Assembly (NCBI GenBank): GCA_047623945.1
Contig: JBLHOT010000001.1
Coordinates: forward strand, 1 to 64,000
Source of the DNA: Arcticibacterium sp047623945
Lineage (GTDB): Bacteria; Bacteroidota; Bacteroidia; Cytophagales; Spirosomataceae
Reading direction: 5' to 3'
DNA: 64,000 bases
A program made the position numbers and the translations under genes. This document shows positions 8,444 to 17,318 of this stretch, one piece after another; positions within the stretch are counted from its first letter, which is position 1; every line of letters begins with the position of its first letter. The notes beneath the pieces were generated by a model. The model did no database searches. It was not told where the DNA came from and saw nothing but the letters and a program-made list of their open reading frames with translations.

Positions 8444-9508
8444 TTAAAATTTATATACGAGGGCATTGCAGTGCATTCCAGCTCCTACAGAAGCCATTAC
8501 AACAGTGTGCCCTTTCTTTATTTCATAGTTGCCAAGGCTTTTCTTTAGAACCATATCCAGCATGGTAGGTACCGTGGCCACAGAGGTGTTTCCCGTAAAC
8601 TCTATAGTCGTAGGTATTTTTCCTTCAAAGCTGGCACCTTTTGTTCCGTATAATTCCGCCAAATTATTGGCCATGGCATGAAGCATTTTTCCATTAGCCT
8701 GGTGGAAAAGAAACATATCTACATCAGCCACAGACAGTTTAGCTTTATCCAAAGCTTTTTTTATAACTCTGGGCACCCAGTAGGTTGCGTATTTGTAAAC
8801 ATCCCTGCCATTCATTTTAAATAGGGTGGGAGAGTCCAACGCCTTATTATAAGACTTGTCTAAATAGATACTGCCTAAATCTTCCTGAGCATGAGAAAAT
8901 GTAGCGTTGGCTAAAATGCCCGTATCTGATTCCGCTGATTTTGACACTATAGCGGCACCGCAGCCATCAGCTAAAATCATGCTGTCTAAATCATGGGGGT
9001 CTAATAACCTTGAGGCCACTTCTATTCCTAATACCAAGACATGATTAGCGTCACCAGCGTCAATAGCCTGTTTAGCTTGAATTAAACCTTGTATCCAACC
9101 AGGGCAACCGAAAAGCAAGTCGTAGGCAAAGCAGTCGTGGTTACTTATCGCCAATTTGTTTTTAAGAAGAGCAGCCATATTCGGCACTGTGTGAAAACCG
9201 GCTCCCTGTTCTAGCATATTTCCGGCATTATGAGCTACTATAATACCGTCAATCTCATTTTTATCAAGATCTGAATCTTCAATGGTTTTCTGGGCTGCTG
9301 TTACCATTAATGGTACAGAGTCCCCTTTTTCAGAAATGTACCTTCTTTCTTGAATACCTGTAATAGTCTCTAGCTTTTGAATAATTTCAGCCTGTGGTTT
9401 TTCATTCACTTTCCCATCTGGTCCCATGAATTGATGAGTTAGAAAGTGATTATTTTTAATAACCCTTTCTGGTAAATGCGTTCCAGTACCTGTGATTTTT
9501 ACACTCAA
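8444..9508 (-). CDS. 3-oxoacyl-ACP synthase III family protein (FabH-like)
   Basis: 354-residue thiolase-fold condensing enzyme. The Cys-His-Asn triad is visible as FGCPGW (C135), FHQANG (H269) and FTGNTS (N307). It is somewhat longer than housekeeping FabH (about 320 residues) and has an N-terminal insertion around residues 28-45. It is embedded among catabolic-type genes rather than fab genes, so a specialised condensation or acyl-transfer role is likelier than initiation of fatty acid synthesis. It lacks the active-site sequence expected of HMG-CoA synthase. The gap to the next desaturase-family gene is seven bases, so the two are surely co-transcribed. Confidence 0.82.
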   Translation of the reverse strand: MSVKITGTGTHLPERVIKNNHFLTHQFMGPDGKVNEKPQAEIIQKLETITGIQERRYISEKGDSVPLMVTAAQKTIEDSDLDKNEIDGIIVAHNAGNMLEQGAGFHTVPNMAALLKNKLAISNHDCFAYDLLFGCPGWIQGLIQAKQAIDAGDANHVLVLGIEVASRLLDPHDLDSMILADGCGAAIVSKSAESDTGILANATFSHAQEDLGSIYLDKSYNKALDSPTLFKMNGRDVYKYATYWVPRVIKKALDKAKLSVADVDMFLFHQANGKMLHAMANNLAELYGTKGASFEGKIPTTIEFTGNTSVATVPTMLDMVLKKSLGNYEIKKGHTVVMASVGAGMHCNALVYKF

Positions 9509-9515
9509 AATAAAC

Positions 9516-10358
9516 TTATTTAACGTCTAAGTTATGGTCAATAGGTTCCCTGTATCCAGCAAAAGGAATTTTTAAAAGCGTACCAATATTCTCGTTTTCA
9601 GCAGGGTCCATATAAGTGTCAATGCCGTATTTTAGTTTGCTTCTTTCTAGATCCATATAGGTACCAAAAACTCTATCCCAAATAGAGAATATATTTCCAT
9701 AATTAGAATCTGTATAAGGGAGGGTATAGTGATGGTGTACGTGATGCATATCTGGTGTAATAATAATCCAACTCATGGCATTGTCCAAGAACTTTGGAAG
9801 GGCAATGTTGGCATGATTGAATTGCGATAGCAAAACTGAAAAGAATTGATACATAAATACCATCCACATGGGGGCACCCGTAATTACAACAGCAATGGTG
9901 GTAAATACAAAACGAAACACACTTTCTCCTGGATGATGTCTATTGGCCGAAGTCGTGTCAATATTCAAATCTGAATGATGGATTAAATGAAACATCCACA
10001 TCCATTTTACCTGATGCTCCAACCAATGAATGAAGTAAGCTCCAATAAGGTCTAAGAGCATCAAACCAACAATGGTATATAGCCAAATAGGCATATCAGG
10101 CATCCAATTGATAACCCCAAAATCATTGGCAATGGCCCAATCAGAAGAAATAACTAGAAGATAGGCCAATGGGAAATTGACAAGAATCGTGGTAATCGTA
10201 AAGAAAATATTAATTCCAGCGTGCCTTACTTTTTTGTATTTGATTTCAAAAAGAGGCACTATGGATTCTAAAATCCAGAAAAAGGCAATCCCACCTACGA
10301 GTAGAATAGTCCTGTGCAGGGTCGGAATGGTTTCGAAATAATTTATGATGCTATCCAT
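9516..10358 (-). CDS. Sterol desaturase / fatty acid hydroxylase superfamily protein
   Basis: 280-residue membrane protein of the non-haem diiron hydroxylase superfamily. The metal-binding histidine clusters are HWLEH (111-115), HLIHH (124-128) with a further HH at 141-142, and HHVHHH (205-210) followed by NYGNIFSIWDRVFGTY. Several hydrophobic segments flank them. Members hydroxylate or desaturate lipids, sterols or carotenoids using O2. It is the third such gene in the cluster. It is seven bases upstream of the KAS III gene and 72 bases downstream of the GMC oxidoreductase gene. Substrate is unknown. Confidence 0.85.
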   Translation of the reverse strand: MDSIINYFETIPTLHRTILLVGGIAFFWILESIVPLFEIKYKKVRHAGINIFFTITTILVNFPLAYLLVISSDWAIANDFGVINWMPDMPIWLYTIVGLMLLDLIGAYFIHWLEHQVKWMWMFHLIHHSDLNIDTTSANRHHPGESVFRFVFTTIAVVITGAPMWMVFMYQFFSVLLSQFNHANIALPKFLDNAMSWIIITPDMHHVHHHYTLPYTDSNYGNIFSIWDRVFGTYMDLERSKLKYGIDTYMDPAENENIGTLLKIPFAGYREPIDHNLDVK

Positions 10359-10430
10359 GAAGTACTTAATTATTAGACTTGTTGATTGAAGTAGAAAAAT
10401 ACAAATATATATTGATTTAGTTAAATCGCC

Positions 10431-12032
10431 TTAGCTGTTTAAAATCATATCTGCCCCCTTTTCAGCTATCATATAAATTGGAGCATTGGTATTTCCTGAA
10501 ACAATCGTGGGCATAATGGACCCATCAATCACTCTTAGGCCCTCAATGCCATGAACTTTGAGTTGGTCATCCACCACAGCCATCTCATCATTACCCATTT
10601 TGCAGGTACCCACAGGGTGATAAACCGTTTCTAGTTGCCTTAAGATATGCAACATAAAGGCATCATCGGAGCTGCTGTCAGGTGGTGTAAGGATAGATTT
10701 TAAATGTCCAGAGAAAGCATCGGAGTGTAGTATTTCTAAAGCTTTTTTCCCAGCATTTAGTAAAACCATTCTGTCTTCTTCCGCTTCTAAGAAATTTGGC
10801 TGAATGATAGCTTGTTGTTCTGGATTCTTACTTTTAAGGGAGACTGTTCCTCTACTTTTTGGTCTTAGAAGGGTCGGTAGAATAGTAAAACCATCTTCAT
10901 AAGGGAAGGTTGTTATATCATAAATATCTACAGAGTAATCATGTCCTATGTTTAGTGCTGCAAAATGTAATTGATAATCAACTCGTTCAGGACTCGCATC
11001 AGTGCTTCCAAATGCCACGGATTCAAGTGGGCCCACTGTCATAGCCCCTTTTTTAGTTAAGAAGTATTTGGCCAAATCAAAGAATTGATTGAGTGGTTTT
11101 ATATGATGGTTGTGACCTTCTTGAGTATTGGCCAGTCCACTTACACCATAAAAAAGATGGTCTTGAAGGTTTTTCCCAACACCACTCAATTCCTTTTTAG
11201 ATTCGATACCATTTGCCTTTAATTCATCCTTAGCTCCAATACCAGAAAGCATCAATAGTTGAGGAGAAGCAAAAGTACCAGCAGAAATAATAACCTCTTT
11301 ATTTGTCAAAAACTCTTGCGAACCTTTTTTGCTTAATATTTCTACGCCTATGGCTTTATCATTTTCAATGATAATTCTTTTTGTAAGCGTATTGGTCAAT
11401 ACGGTGAGATTTGACCTTTTCATAACTGGCTTTAAAAAAGCATCTACCCCACTATGCCTTTTTACATCTTTAATGGTAAACTGGAAAGCTCCCGCACCCT
11501 TCTGTTCGGCTCCATTATAATCATTATTTCTTTGAAAGCCCTTTTCTACACAACCTTCAATAAAGGCCTCTGAAAAAGGAGTGTTGAATGCTTTGTTAAA
11601 AGTAACATTGAGTTCACCATTTTGACTATGATAGTCGTTGACAATATCTTCGTTGGCCTCAGATTTCTTAAAGTAGGGGAGCACAGATTTTGAATCCCAT
11701 CCTTTATTTCCAAAGGAAGCCCACTCATCATAATCAGCATGATTTCCTCTAACATAGGCCATGGCGTTTGTAGAGCTACAGCCACCTAAAACTTTACCAC
11801 GAGGAAGATAAATCTTTCTGTCTAATATGTGTTTTTGTGGCTCGGTCCAGTAGCCGCCATCTACTTCGCTTCGGTGCAGTTTGCCGTAACCGGCAGGAAT
11901 ATGAATTTCCATTTTCTTATCTGGGCCTCCAGCTTCCACCAAGAGTACAGAGTTCTCTGGATTAGCAGAAAGCCTGTTAGCTAAAACGCAACCTGCACTT
12001 CCTGCACCAATGATGATATAATCGTATGTCAT
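10431..12032 (-). CDS. GMC-family FAD-dependent alcohol dehydrogenase/oxidase
   Basis: 533 residues. The N-terminal FAD-binding motif is DYIIIGAGSAGCVLANRLS, with GGSS-like GGCSSTNAMAYVRG (GMC signature 1 region). The catalytic His is in YHPVGTCKMG, and the C-terminal flavin-contact stretch is SGNTNAPIYMIAEKGAD. The family includes choline dehydrogenase and AlkJ-type alkanol dehydrogenases, which oxidise alcohols to aldehydes. No signal peptide is visible. In this cluster it would be the natural step between the hydroxylases and the aldehyde dehydrogenase. AACCCTA at 12039-12045 lies just before the start. Confidence 0.9.
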   Translation of the reverse strand: MTYDYIIIGAGSAGCVLANRLSANPENSVLLVEAGGPDKKMEIHIPAGYGKLHRSEVDGGYWTEPQKHILDRKIYLPRGKVLGGCSSTNAMAYVRGNHADYDEWASFGNKGWDSKSVLPYFKKSEANEDIVNDYHSQNGELNVTFNKAFNTPFSEAFIEGCVEKGFQRNNDYNGAEQKGAGAFQFTIKDVKRHSGVDAFLKPVMKRSNLTVLTNTLTKRIIIENDKAIGVEILSKKGSQEFLTNKEVIISAGTFASPQLLMLSGIGAKDELKANGIESKKELSGVGKNLQDHLFYGVSGLANTQEGHNHHIKPLNQFFDLAKYFLTKKGAMTVGPLESVAFGSTDASPERVDYQLHFAALNIGHDYSVDIYDITTFPYEDGFTILPTLLRPKSRGTVSLKSKNPEQQAIIQPNFLEAEEDRMVLLNAGKKALEILHSDAFSGHLKSILTPPDSSSDDAFMLHILRQLETVYHPVGTCKMGNDEMAVVDDQLKVHGIEGLRVIDGSIMPTIVSGNTNAPIYMIAEKGADMILNS

Positions 12033-12105
12033 TTTTTATAGGGTTTTAGATTTCTTAGAGCTAGATAGTTTTGCCTTGTCGCTTAGTTCATTAAAAGCGA
12101 ATCTA

Positions 12106-13056
12106 TTAAAGTGTTTTGATTTCTAATACTGGGTCATACTTATTTTCCATTGTTTCTACAAACCGCACAATTTCAGTATTAACAGTATCGCCATAAGAAA
12201 GGAAAAAGTCATAATGGTCTTTTCCTTTCATTTCTACAAGAATCGCATTTGGTATTCTATTGGAAGTTTTCTTTGAGAAAGAAAAAGGTACATTTTTATC
12301 TTTATCTCCATGAAATAAGATTGTTGGAGATGTTATTTTCTCTAAGTTAAATTCTTTTAAATTTTTAAACTGATAAGTGTCATTTTCATTCCCTTCTAAA
12401 ATGGATTCGAATGGAAAAAATCCTCGTTCAACAAACCAATCTAACTTCTCTTTTTCAGATTTGGTCAGTTGAGTTTTACCAATTTGAATTCCTAACCATG
12501 TCCTAAATTCAGTTTGAAAGAATGAACTCAATAATCCATGGTCATCCGCTGATTCTTCAATTTTTTCAGAAACAGCTGCCCTTAAAATAAGTCCTGCACA
12601 TCTATCAGGATAGTCTATCGCAAATTGAATGCTTGCTGGTCCTCCACCAGATATTCCATTGACATATACAGCGTCTATTTTTAATGTATCTAATAAGCTT
12701 TTATAAAGAGCCGCTTCTTCTTTAGGTGTTCTTCCAGAAGGTAAAGGCGTTTGATAATAGCCAGGTATAGAGACTCCCAACACACTAAACCCATGGTCAA
12801 GAAATGATTGCCCTCCAGAAACATGTACACTTCCTGGTGACCCATGAATCATAAGCATATAACGGTCTCCATTGCCAGATGAGCTATATTCTACCTTCCC
12901 TTTATCGGTCCTTATTATTTGCGAATCCTGAGGTAAATTTTTAACTACATCTTTCTTCCCAAAATAAAAAGTGATATAAAGCCCTATCATCATAATTATG
13001 ATGAGGCCAGAAATTGCGGTGAAAATTCGTTTAAGCCATTTCAATATTTTGTTCAT
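12106..13056 (-). CDS. Alpha/beta hydrolase, membrane-anchored
   Basis: 316 residues. One N-terminal membrane segment (about 12-30) is followed by an alpha/beta hydrolase fold: oxyanion region MLMIHGSPGS, nucleophile elbow NGISGGGP with the Ser, an acid in HGDKDKNVPF and the His in KGKDHYDFF. The substrate is unknown; ester cleavage on the outer face of the inner membrane is plausible. It starts 19 bases after a DUF1254 gene and is followed 73 bases on by the GMC oxidoreductase gene. Confidence 0.8.
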   Translation of the reverse strand: MNKILKWLKRIFTAISGLIIIMMIGLYITFYFGKKDVVKNLPQDSQIIRTDKGKVEYSSSGNGDRYMLMIHGSPGSVHVSGGQSFLDHGFSVLGVSIPGYYQTPLPSGRTPKEEAALYKSLLDTLKIDAVYVNGISGGGPASIQFAIDYPDRCAGLILRAAVSEKIEESADDHGLLSSFFQTEFRTWLGIQIGKTQLTKSEKEKLDWFVERGFFPFESILEGNENDTYQFKNLKEFNLEKITSPTILFHGDKDKNVPFSFSKKTSNRIPNAILVEMKGKDHYDFFLSYGDTVNTEIVRFVETMENKYDPVLEIKTL

Positions 13057-13075
13057 TAAAACGTAGTTCAGTCCT

Positions 13076-14533
13076 TCAATTTAGTTTATTTTTTTCCACA
13101 CCCGGAGCTATATAGCTTTGGTCTATCCAGTTTTGTTCTGGCAGATAGGCTCTGAAAAACAGATTGAAATCATCTCCTTTTAAAGTAGGAATCCAATTGA
13201 GGGCAAGTTCGCCTTCTGGCTTTTCGGCTTGTAGGTAAACGTCTAAGGAGCCATCGGAATTGTATTTCATGGTTTTGGTATAATCTCCCAGGCACCAAAT
13301 CTCGGCTGCATTGTCCATTAAATTATACTTGTCGTTGTAAGCGGTGATTGACCAAAAGGCCTTTGGATTCGGAATGTTCTCTTTTTCGAAATGTATTTTA
13401 TAATTATTAGAACCGTTTAAAGCATCGCCGTTGACATCATTGAAGGCTCTAAGCTTGGTGGCTTCTTCTACCCAGTGTTCCACTATACCCACCATGCATT
13501 GTGTGGCTGCTCTGCCAAAGAAGTCGGAGGTTTCTGCCATTCTGCCCCAGTTAGTAGGAGCCCACACCCATTGATTAACGGTTTTAGAATGATTCCCTAT
13601 CGAGCCATATTTTTGTGATGCATTTTGCATCAACCCCATGGCGTCCACCACGGCCCTTCTTAAACCTTTTTTAATGGATTCGTCTAAGGTATCTAAATCC
13701 ATAGTGCCTTTAGAGCCTAAACCCACCTGAGCATATAAATTCATTAAGGCTTCATCTCTTTTTAAGGGCGGACTTTCCCTCATCACAGCATTCATGGTTT
13801 TTAAGGCGTTTAATGGATCTGCCTGGCCGTCTAACGGATTTAAAACGTCTCTTCTGGTAGCTCCATCCTCTTTCAGCATTCTTAATTTATAATTATCTTG
13901 AATGGCATGACAAATTTTAAGGTCTTCTTCCGTGGCATCTGTAAATGTTCTGGCTATAATAAAAGACCAGTTTGTAGGACTTCTTAAAACGGCTTTATAG
14001 CCTGTGGTGTCTCCCGAATAAGTGGGGCCTACAATAAGATAATCGCCAGAAATGTCATCATCACTAAGTTGTGTGGCATAACCATACACGTCAGAATAAA
14101 AATCTGAACATTGTAAATTATAATACCTGGCATCTGGATTTTTAGGCATCGTAAAAACAGCCGCGTTATCTGTTAAATCTAAAAAGGCTAGAGAATAAGG
14201 CGTATCTCTATTTGGAGAGCCTCCAAATTTATTTTCTGGCAATGCTGGCATTCTATTGGCAAATAATTCATTTACGTTCATAGAGATCGGCCCCTCTGGC
14301 TTTTCTATGAACCTATACCGCACATTGGCATAATAAACAGCCGGAAAGCCGTAGATAAAAGCTTGCTTGCCTAATTCGTAGGCGTACATTTCCTTCCAGT
14401 CGCCGTTTTTATATTCTTTGTTTTCAGACTTTAGGGCGGTGTATTGCCTCCCTATTTTTTCGAAACCATAGAAGTATACCGTGACTCCTAAGAGAATCAC
14501 TAGGGCTAATATTATTTTTAGGGCTTTTTTCAC
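13076..14533 (-). CDS. DUF1254/DUF1214 domain protein, copy 1
   Basis: 485 residues. An N-terminal membrane segment (about 5-24) is followed by a DUF1254 region (AYELGKQAFIYGFPAVYY at its start), and a C-terminal DUF1214 region with FWSITAYNDKYNLMDN and GSLDVYLQAEKP. The protein is probably anchored and faces the periplasm. The molecular function of these domains is not established. It is paralogous to the protein at 17319-18749 in the same cluster. The gap to the sulfatase gene upstream is six bases, so the two are co-transcribed. Confidence 0.82.
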   Translation of the reverse strand: MKKALKIILALVILLGVTVYFYGFEKIGRQYTALKSENKEYKNGDWKEMYAYELGKQAFIYGFPAVYYANVRYRFIEKPEGPISMNVNELFANRMPALPENKFGGSPNRDTPYSLAFLDLTDNAAVFTMPKNPDARYYNLQCSDFYSDVYGYATQLSDDDISGDYLIVGPTYSGDTTGYKAVLRSPTNWSFIIARTFTDATEEDLKICHAIQDNYKLRMLKEDGATRRDVLNPLDGQADPLNALKTMNAVMRESPPLKRDEALMNLYAQVGLGSKGTMDLDTLDESIKKGLRRAVVDAMGLMQNASQKYGSIGNHSKTVNQWVWAPTNWGRMAETSDFFGRAATQCMVGIVEHWVEEATKLRAFNDVNGDALNGSNNYKIHFEKENIPNPKAFWSITAYNDKYNLMDNAAEIWCLGDYTKTMKYNSDGSLDVYLQAEKPEGELALNWIPTLKGDDFNLFFRAYLPEQNWIDQSYIAPGVEKNKLN

Positions 14534-14539
14534 TTGTCT

Positions 14540-16051
14540 TTAATTTTTCTTTTTTCCACCTAATATGGTGGCCGCTCCTATTCCTGCACCAGATTGTCTT
14601 GGTGGGAACTGAGCTAAACTTTTTTGGTGATATCTTAAATGAGGCACGAAAACCGGCAATATCCAGCTCTTCTCTTTCATCCATAAAAAATGGCCTTTGG
14701 ATTCTGGAGATTTTTCAAAGGGGTCTAATTTGATATTGACCAATAAACCGCCATCTAATTTTTCAGGAGCTTTTAGCCACTCGTCTTTCACTGCCGTATG
14801 TACTTTCCATTGATTTACCCTAAAGGCCGTCATCTCTGTTTCCGCATAATAGAAAAACTCATGTCTTTCTGAAGGAGCCTCAGAGGTAAGCATGGCTAAT
14901 TGATTATAACCATCTAGGTGAACTTTATATCCATTTTTGCCTGCCATTAATTCACTTTTAAGATTATCTTCTCCTAAGGCCGCCATAATAGTTGGTACCC
15001 AGTCTTCAGACGTCATAAACTCACCCGTATAAGTGTTTGGGGGGATTTTAGCCGGCCATTTTACGAGCATGGGCACTCTAAATCCGCCATCCCAGGTAGT
15101 GCCTTTTTCTCCTCTAAAAGCCCCCGTTCCTGCGTCTGGCCAATGGCTCATATTTACGCCATTATCGGATGAAAACATGACGATGGTATTTTCTTCTTGA
15201 CCGATAGCCTTAATTTTATCAAGCAATTGACCGACAATCCAATCCAGCTGAATTAAGCCATCGGCATATTCACTCATACCAGATTGGCCTCTCCATTTAT
15301 CGCCCACATGCGTGGCTTGATGCATTCTGGAGGGGTTAAACCATAGAAAGAAGGGCTCTTCTTTATTGGCCTCCAGCCATTCTTCAGAATGAGCCAAAAA
15401 TTCCTCATCTATTTCTTCCATACGCTTTCGTGTCAATTGCCCCGCATCTTCAATTTTCTGTTTTCCTACGAGGCCCCATCTTGGGTCTTCGGAGGTATCA
15501 TCAGTATTCGTTGCCCATGAGTGCACCATATTTCTTGGGCGGCCTGGGTAATTTGGGTTTTTCGGAAATTCGGCCTGCTCTGGCATTTCCATGAGATTAA
15601 GATGGTACATTAAACCAAAGAACTCATCAAAACCGTGATTGGTAGGCAAGTATTCATTTCTGTCACCCATATGCCATTTTCCGAAAAGGGCGGTTTTATA
15701 ACCATGCGGCTTGAGTAATTCTGCTAGGGTGGGGTCTTCTTTATGAAGCCCTATTTTTTGGCCAGGCTGGCCCACAGAGGTGAGTCCAGTTCGTATGGGA
15801 TATTGGCCAGTAATAAGTGCAGCACGGCCAGGTGTGCAGCTAGGTTGGGCATAGTAATCGGTAATCATTCTGCCCTCCTTCGCTATTCTATCGATATTCG
15901 GGGTTTTGTAAGAGGCCAATCCTTTATGGTAACAGGACAAATCAAAGTAACCCACATCATCTACTGTAATAATAACTATGTTAGGTTTCTTTTGGGCCAT
16001 GCCTGAAAGATTCAGGACAGTCAAAAAAATCAAAAGGAGTCTGTTTTTCAT
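14540..16051 (-). CDS. Arylsulfatase-type sulfatase (CTPGR active site)
   Basis: 503 residues. The signal peptide ends near MAQ (residue 20). Ca2+-binding aspartates lie in VDDVGYFD and the formylglycine site is SCTPGRAALITG with C72. This motif has Gly in place of the common Ser/Ala at the fourth position, still within C-x-P-x-R. GKWHMGD and a later MFSSDNGVN metal-binding stretch are present, so the enzyme looks complete. It hydrolyses sulfate esters after FGly maturation. It is in a lipid-oxidation cluster rather than a polysaccharide locus, which suggests a sulfated lipid or small aromatic or terpenoid sulfate as substrate. Its start overlaps the preceding gene's stop by four bases. Confidence 0.88.
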   Translation of the reverse strand: MKNRLLLIFLTVLNLSGMAQKKPNIVIITVDDVGYFDLSCYHKGLASYKTPNIDRIAKEGRMITDYYAQPSCTPGRAALITGQYPIRTGLTSVGQPGQKIGLHKEDPTLAELLKPHGYKTALFGKWHMGDRNEYLPTNHGFDEFFGLMYHLNLMEMPEQAEFPKNPNYPGRPRNMVHSWATNTDDTSEDPRWGLVGKQKIEDAGQLTRKRMEEIDEEFLAHSEEWLEANKEEPFFLWFNPSRMHQATHVGDKWRGQSGMSEYADGLIQLDWIVGQLLDKIKAIGQEENTIVMFSSDNGVNMSHWPDAGTGAFRGEKGTTWDGGFRVPMLVKWPAKIPPNTYTGEFMTSEDWVPTIMAALGEDNLKSELMAGKNGYKVHLDGYNQLAMLTSEAPSERHEFFYYAETEMTAFRVNQWKVHTAVKDEWLKAPEKLDGGLLVNIKLDPFEKSPESKGHFLWMKEKSWILPVFVPHLRYHQKSLAQFPPRQSGAGIGAATILGGKKKN

Positions 16052-17316
16052 ATTAATTCTAAACTTTTTTCGTTTTTAAATTCATTTAAGGAAAACCAAG
16101 AAACTGCCAAAGGCGAAAGGATGAAATAAGCCAGAGCAAAATAGGTATAGAACGGCACATACTGGCTTGCACCAAACCAATCTCCCATGCTGTAAATAAG
16201 AAAAAAGCCTAAAGCTGATTTAAGGACCTCTAAATAAAGTGCTTTTGGATTTTTATCCATGAGTTCTGTATAGGCAAATACGGAAATGAGCAGGAAGACT
16301 CCGTAATAGAAGATTTCTGGTGAACCAATTTGGCCGATATATAGCAAAAAGTAATACATCAAAAAGTAATTAGCGGCTAATTGACACCAAGACCACCAGA
16401 GTAAGTGCCTGGATGGCTTAGTGTTATATTTTTCATAGGTATAAACATTGTCAATTTGGTATACAGGTCTTGCTTCAATGAGATCTGCTGGCCGCCAACC
16501 GGTAGGCATTATCCAAATTCTTATTTTGTCAAACCAATTTTTCGTGTAATAAGCGTCCTTCAATAAAAGAAAGAAATGCTGAAAATTAATCTTCACAGGA
16601 TTCCAAGTTCTGGCTGGTCTAGAGATACCATAAACGGGTGGCACATCTGTAAGTTCTTCTTGGAAAGTACCGAATAGCTTATCCCAGATAATAAATATAT
16701 GGCCCATGTTTTTGTCCATATATTCTTTATTTACAGCATGATGTACTCTATGGTGAGATGGGGTCATGAGTATTTTTTCTAAAAAACCCATTTTGCCAAT
16801 TAAACGGGTATGGTACCAATACTGAAGTAAGAATTCTACCGGAACCACAATAGCAATAACTGTAGGCGAGATACCTATTAGAGCTGCCGGAATTAGAAGA
16901 ATGGTGAAATAATTAAAGAAGGTAGAAATAGGCTGTCGCCAGGCACAAGAGAGATTGTACTCTTCGCTGCTGTGATGAATGACATGCCTGTTCCAGAAAA
17001 AATTGACCTTATGGTTTAGAAAATGTACCACATAGCCTTGAAATTCAAGGGCAAGAAAGGCTAAAACGAACACCCACCACTTGTCTGGAACGTGGGTAAT
17101 GGCAATTTTGGAGTAAAGCCAGCTATAAGTGATAATACTAACACTTAGACCTAGTACGTCTTTTACGCCATTTACCAGTCCAGAACTCATGCTGGATATG
17201 CTATCCATGCCATTAATCACCTTGGCGTTCATTTTTCGCTCGAAATAGAGTTCGATGAGAAATAGAGCAATATAGATGGGCAGGATAATACTTAATATTT
17301 TACCGTAGACTTCCAT
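16048..17316 (-). CDS. Alkylglycerol monooxygenase-like membrane hydroxylase
   Basis: 422-residue polytopic membrane protein of the fatty acid hydroxylase superfamily. Histidine clusters are HFLNH (98-102), HVIHH (111-115) followed by SSEEYNLSCAWRQ, and HHRVHH (188-193) followed by KNMGHIFIIWDKLFGTF. The SSE-YNL-RQ and KN-G-IWD-FGTF pattern is that of the AGMO/TMEM195 branch, whose eukaryotic member cleaves alkylglycerol ether lipids to a fatty aldehyde with tetrahydrobiopterin as cofactor. A C-terminal set of four or five further membrane segments (from about 310) is typical of that branch. The pairing with a fatty-aldehyde-type ALDH in the same cluster fits that activity. Confidence 0.82.
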   Translation of the reverse strand: MEVYGKILSIILPIYIALFLIELYFERKMNAKVINGMDSISSMSSGLVNGVKDVLGLSVSIITYSWLYSKIAITHVPDKWWVFVLAFLALEFQGYVVHFLNHKVNFFWNRHVIHHSSEEYNLSCAWRQPISTFFNYFTILLIPAALIGISPTVIAIVVPVEFLLQYWYHTRLIGKMGFLEKILMTPSHHRVHHAVNKEYMDKNMGHIFIIWDKLFGTFQEELTDVPPVYGISRPARTWNPVKINFQHFFLLLKDAYYTKNWFDKIRIWIMPTGWRPADLIEARPVYQIDNVYTYEKYNTKPSRHLLWWSWCQLAANYFLMYYFLLYIGQIGSPEIFYYGVFLLISVFAYTELMDKNPKALYLEVLKSALGFFLIYSMGDWFGASQYVPFYTYFALAYFILSPLAVSWFSLNEFKNEKSLELI

Positions 17317-17318
17317 GT

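Noticed and set aside
8444..9508. HMG-CoA synthase or OleA, suggested by the nearby HMG-CoA reductase
   Set aside because: The active-site surroundings (FGCPGW, FHQANG, FTGNTS) are those of FabH-type KAS III.
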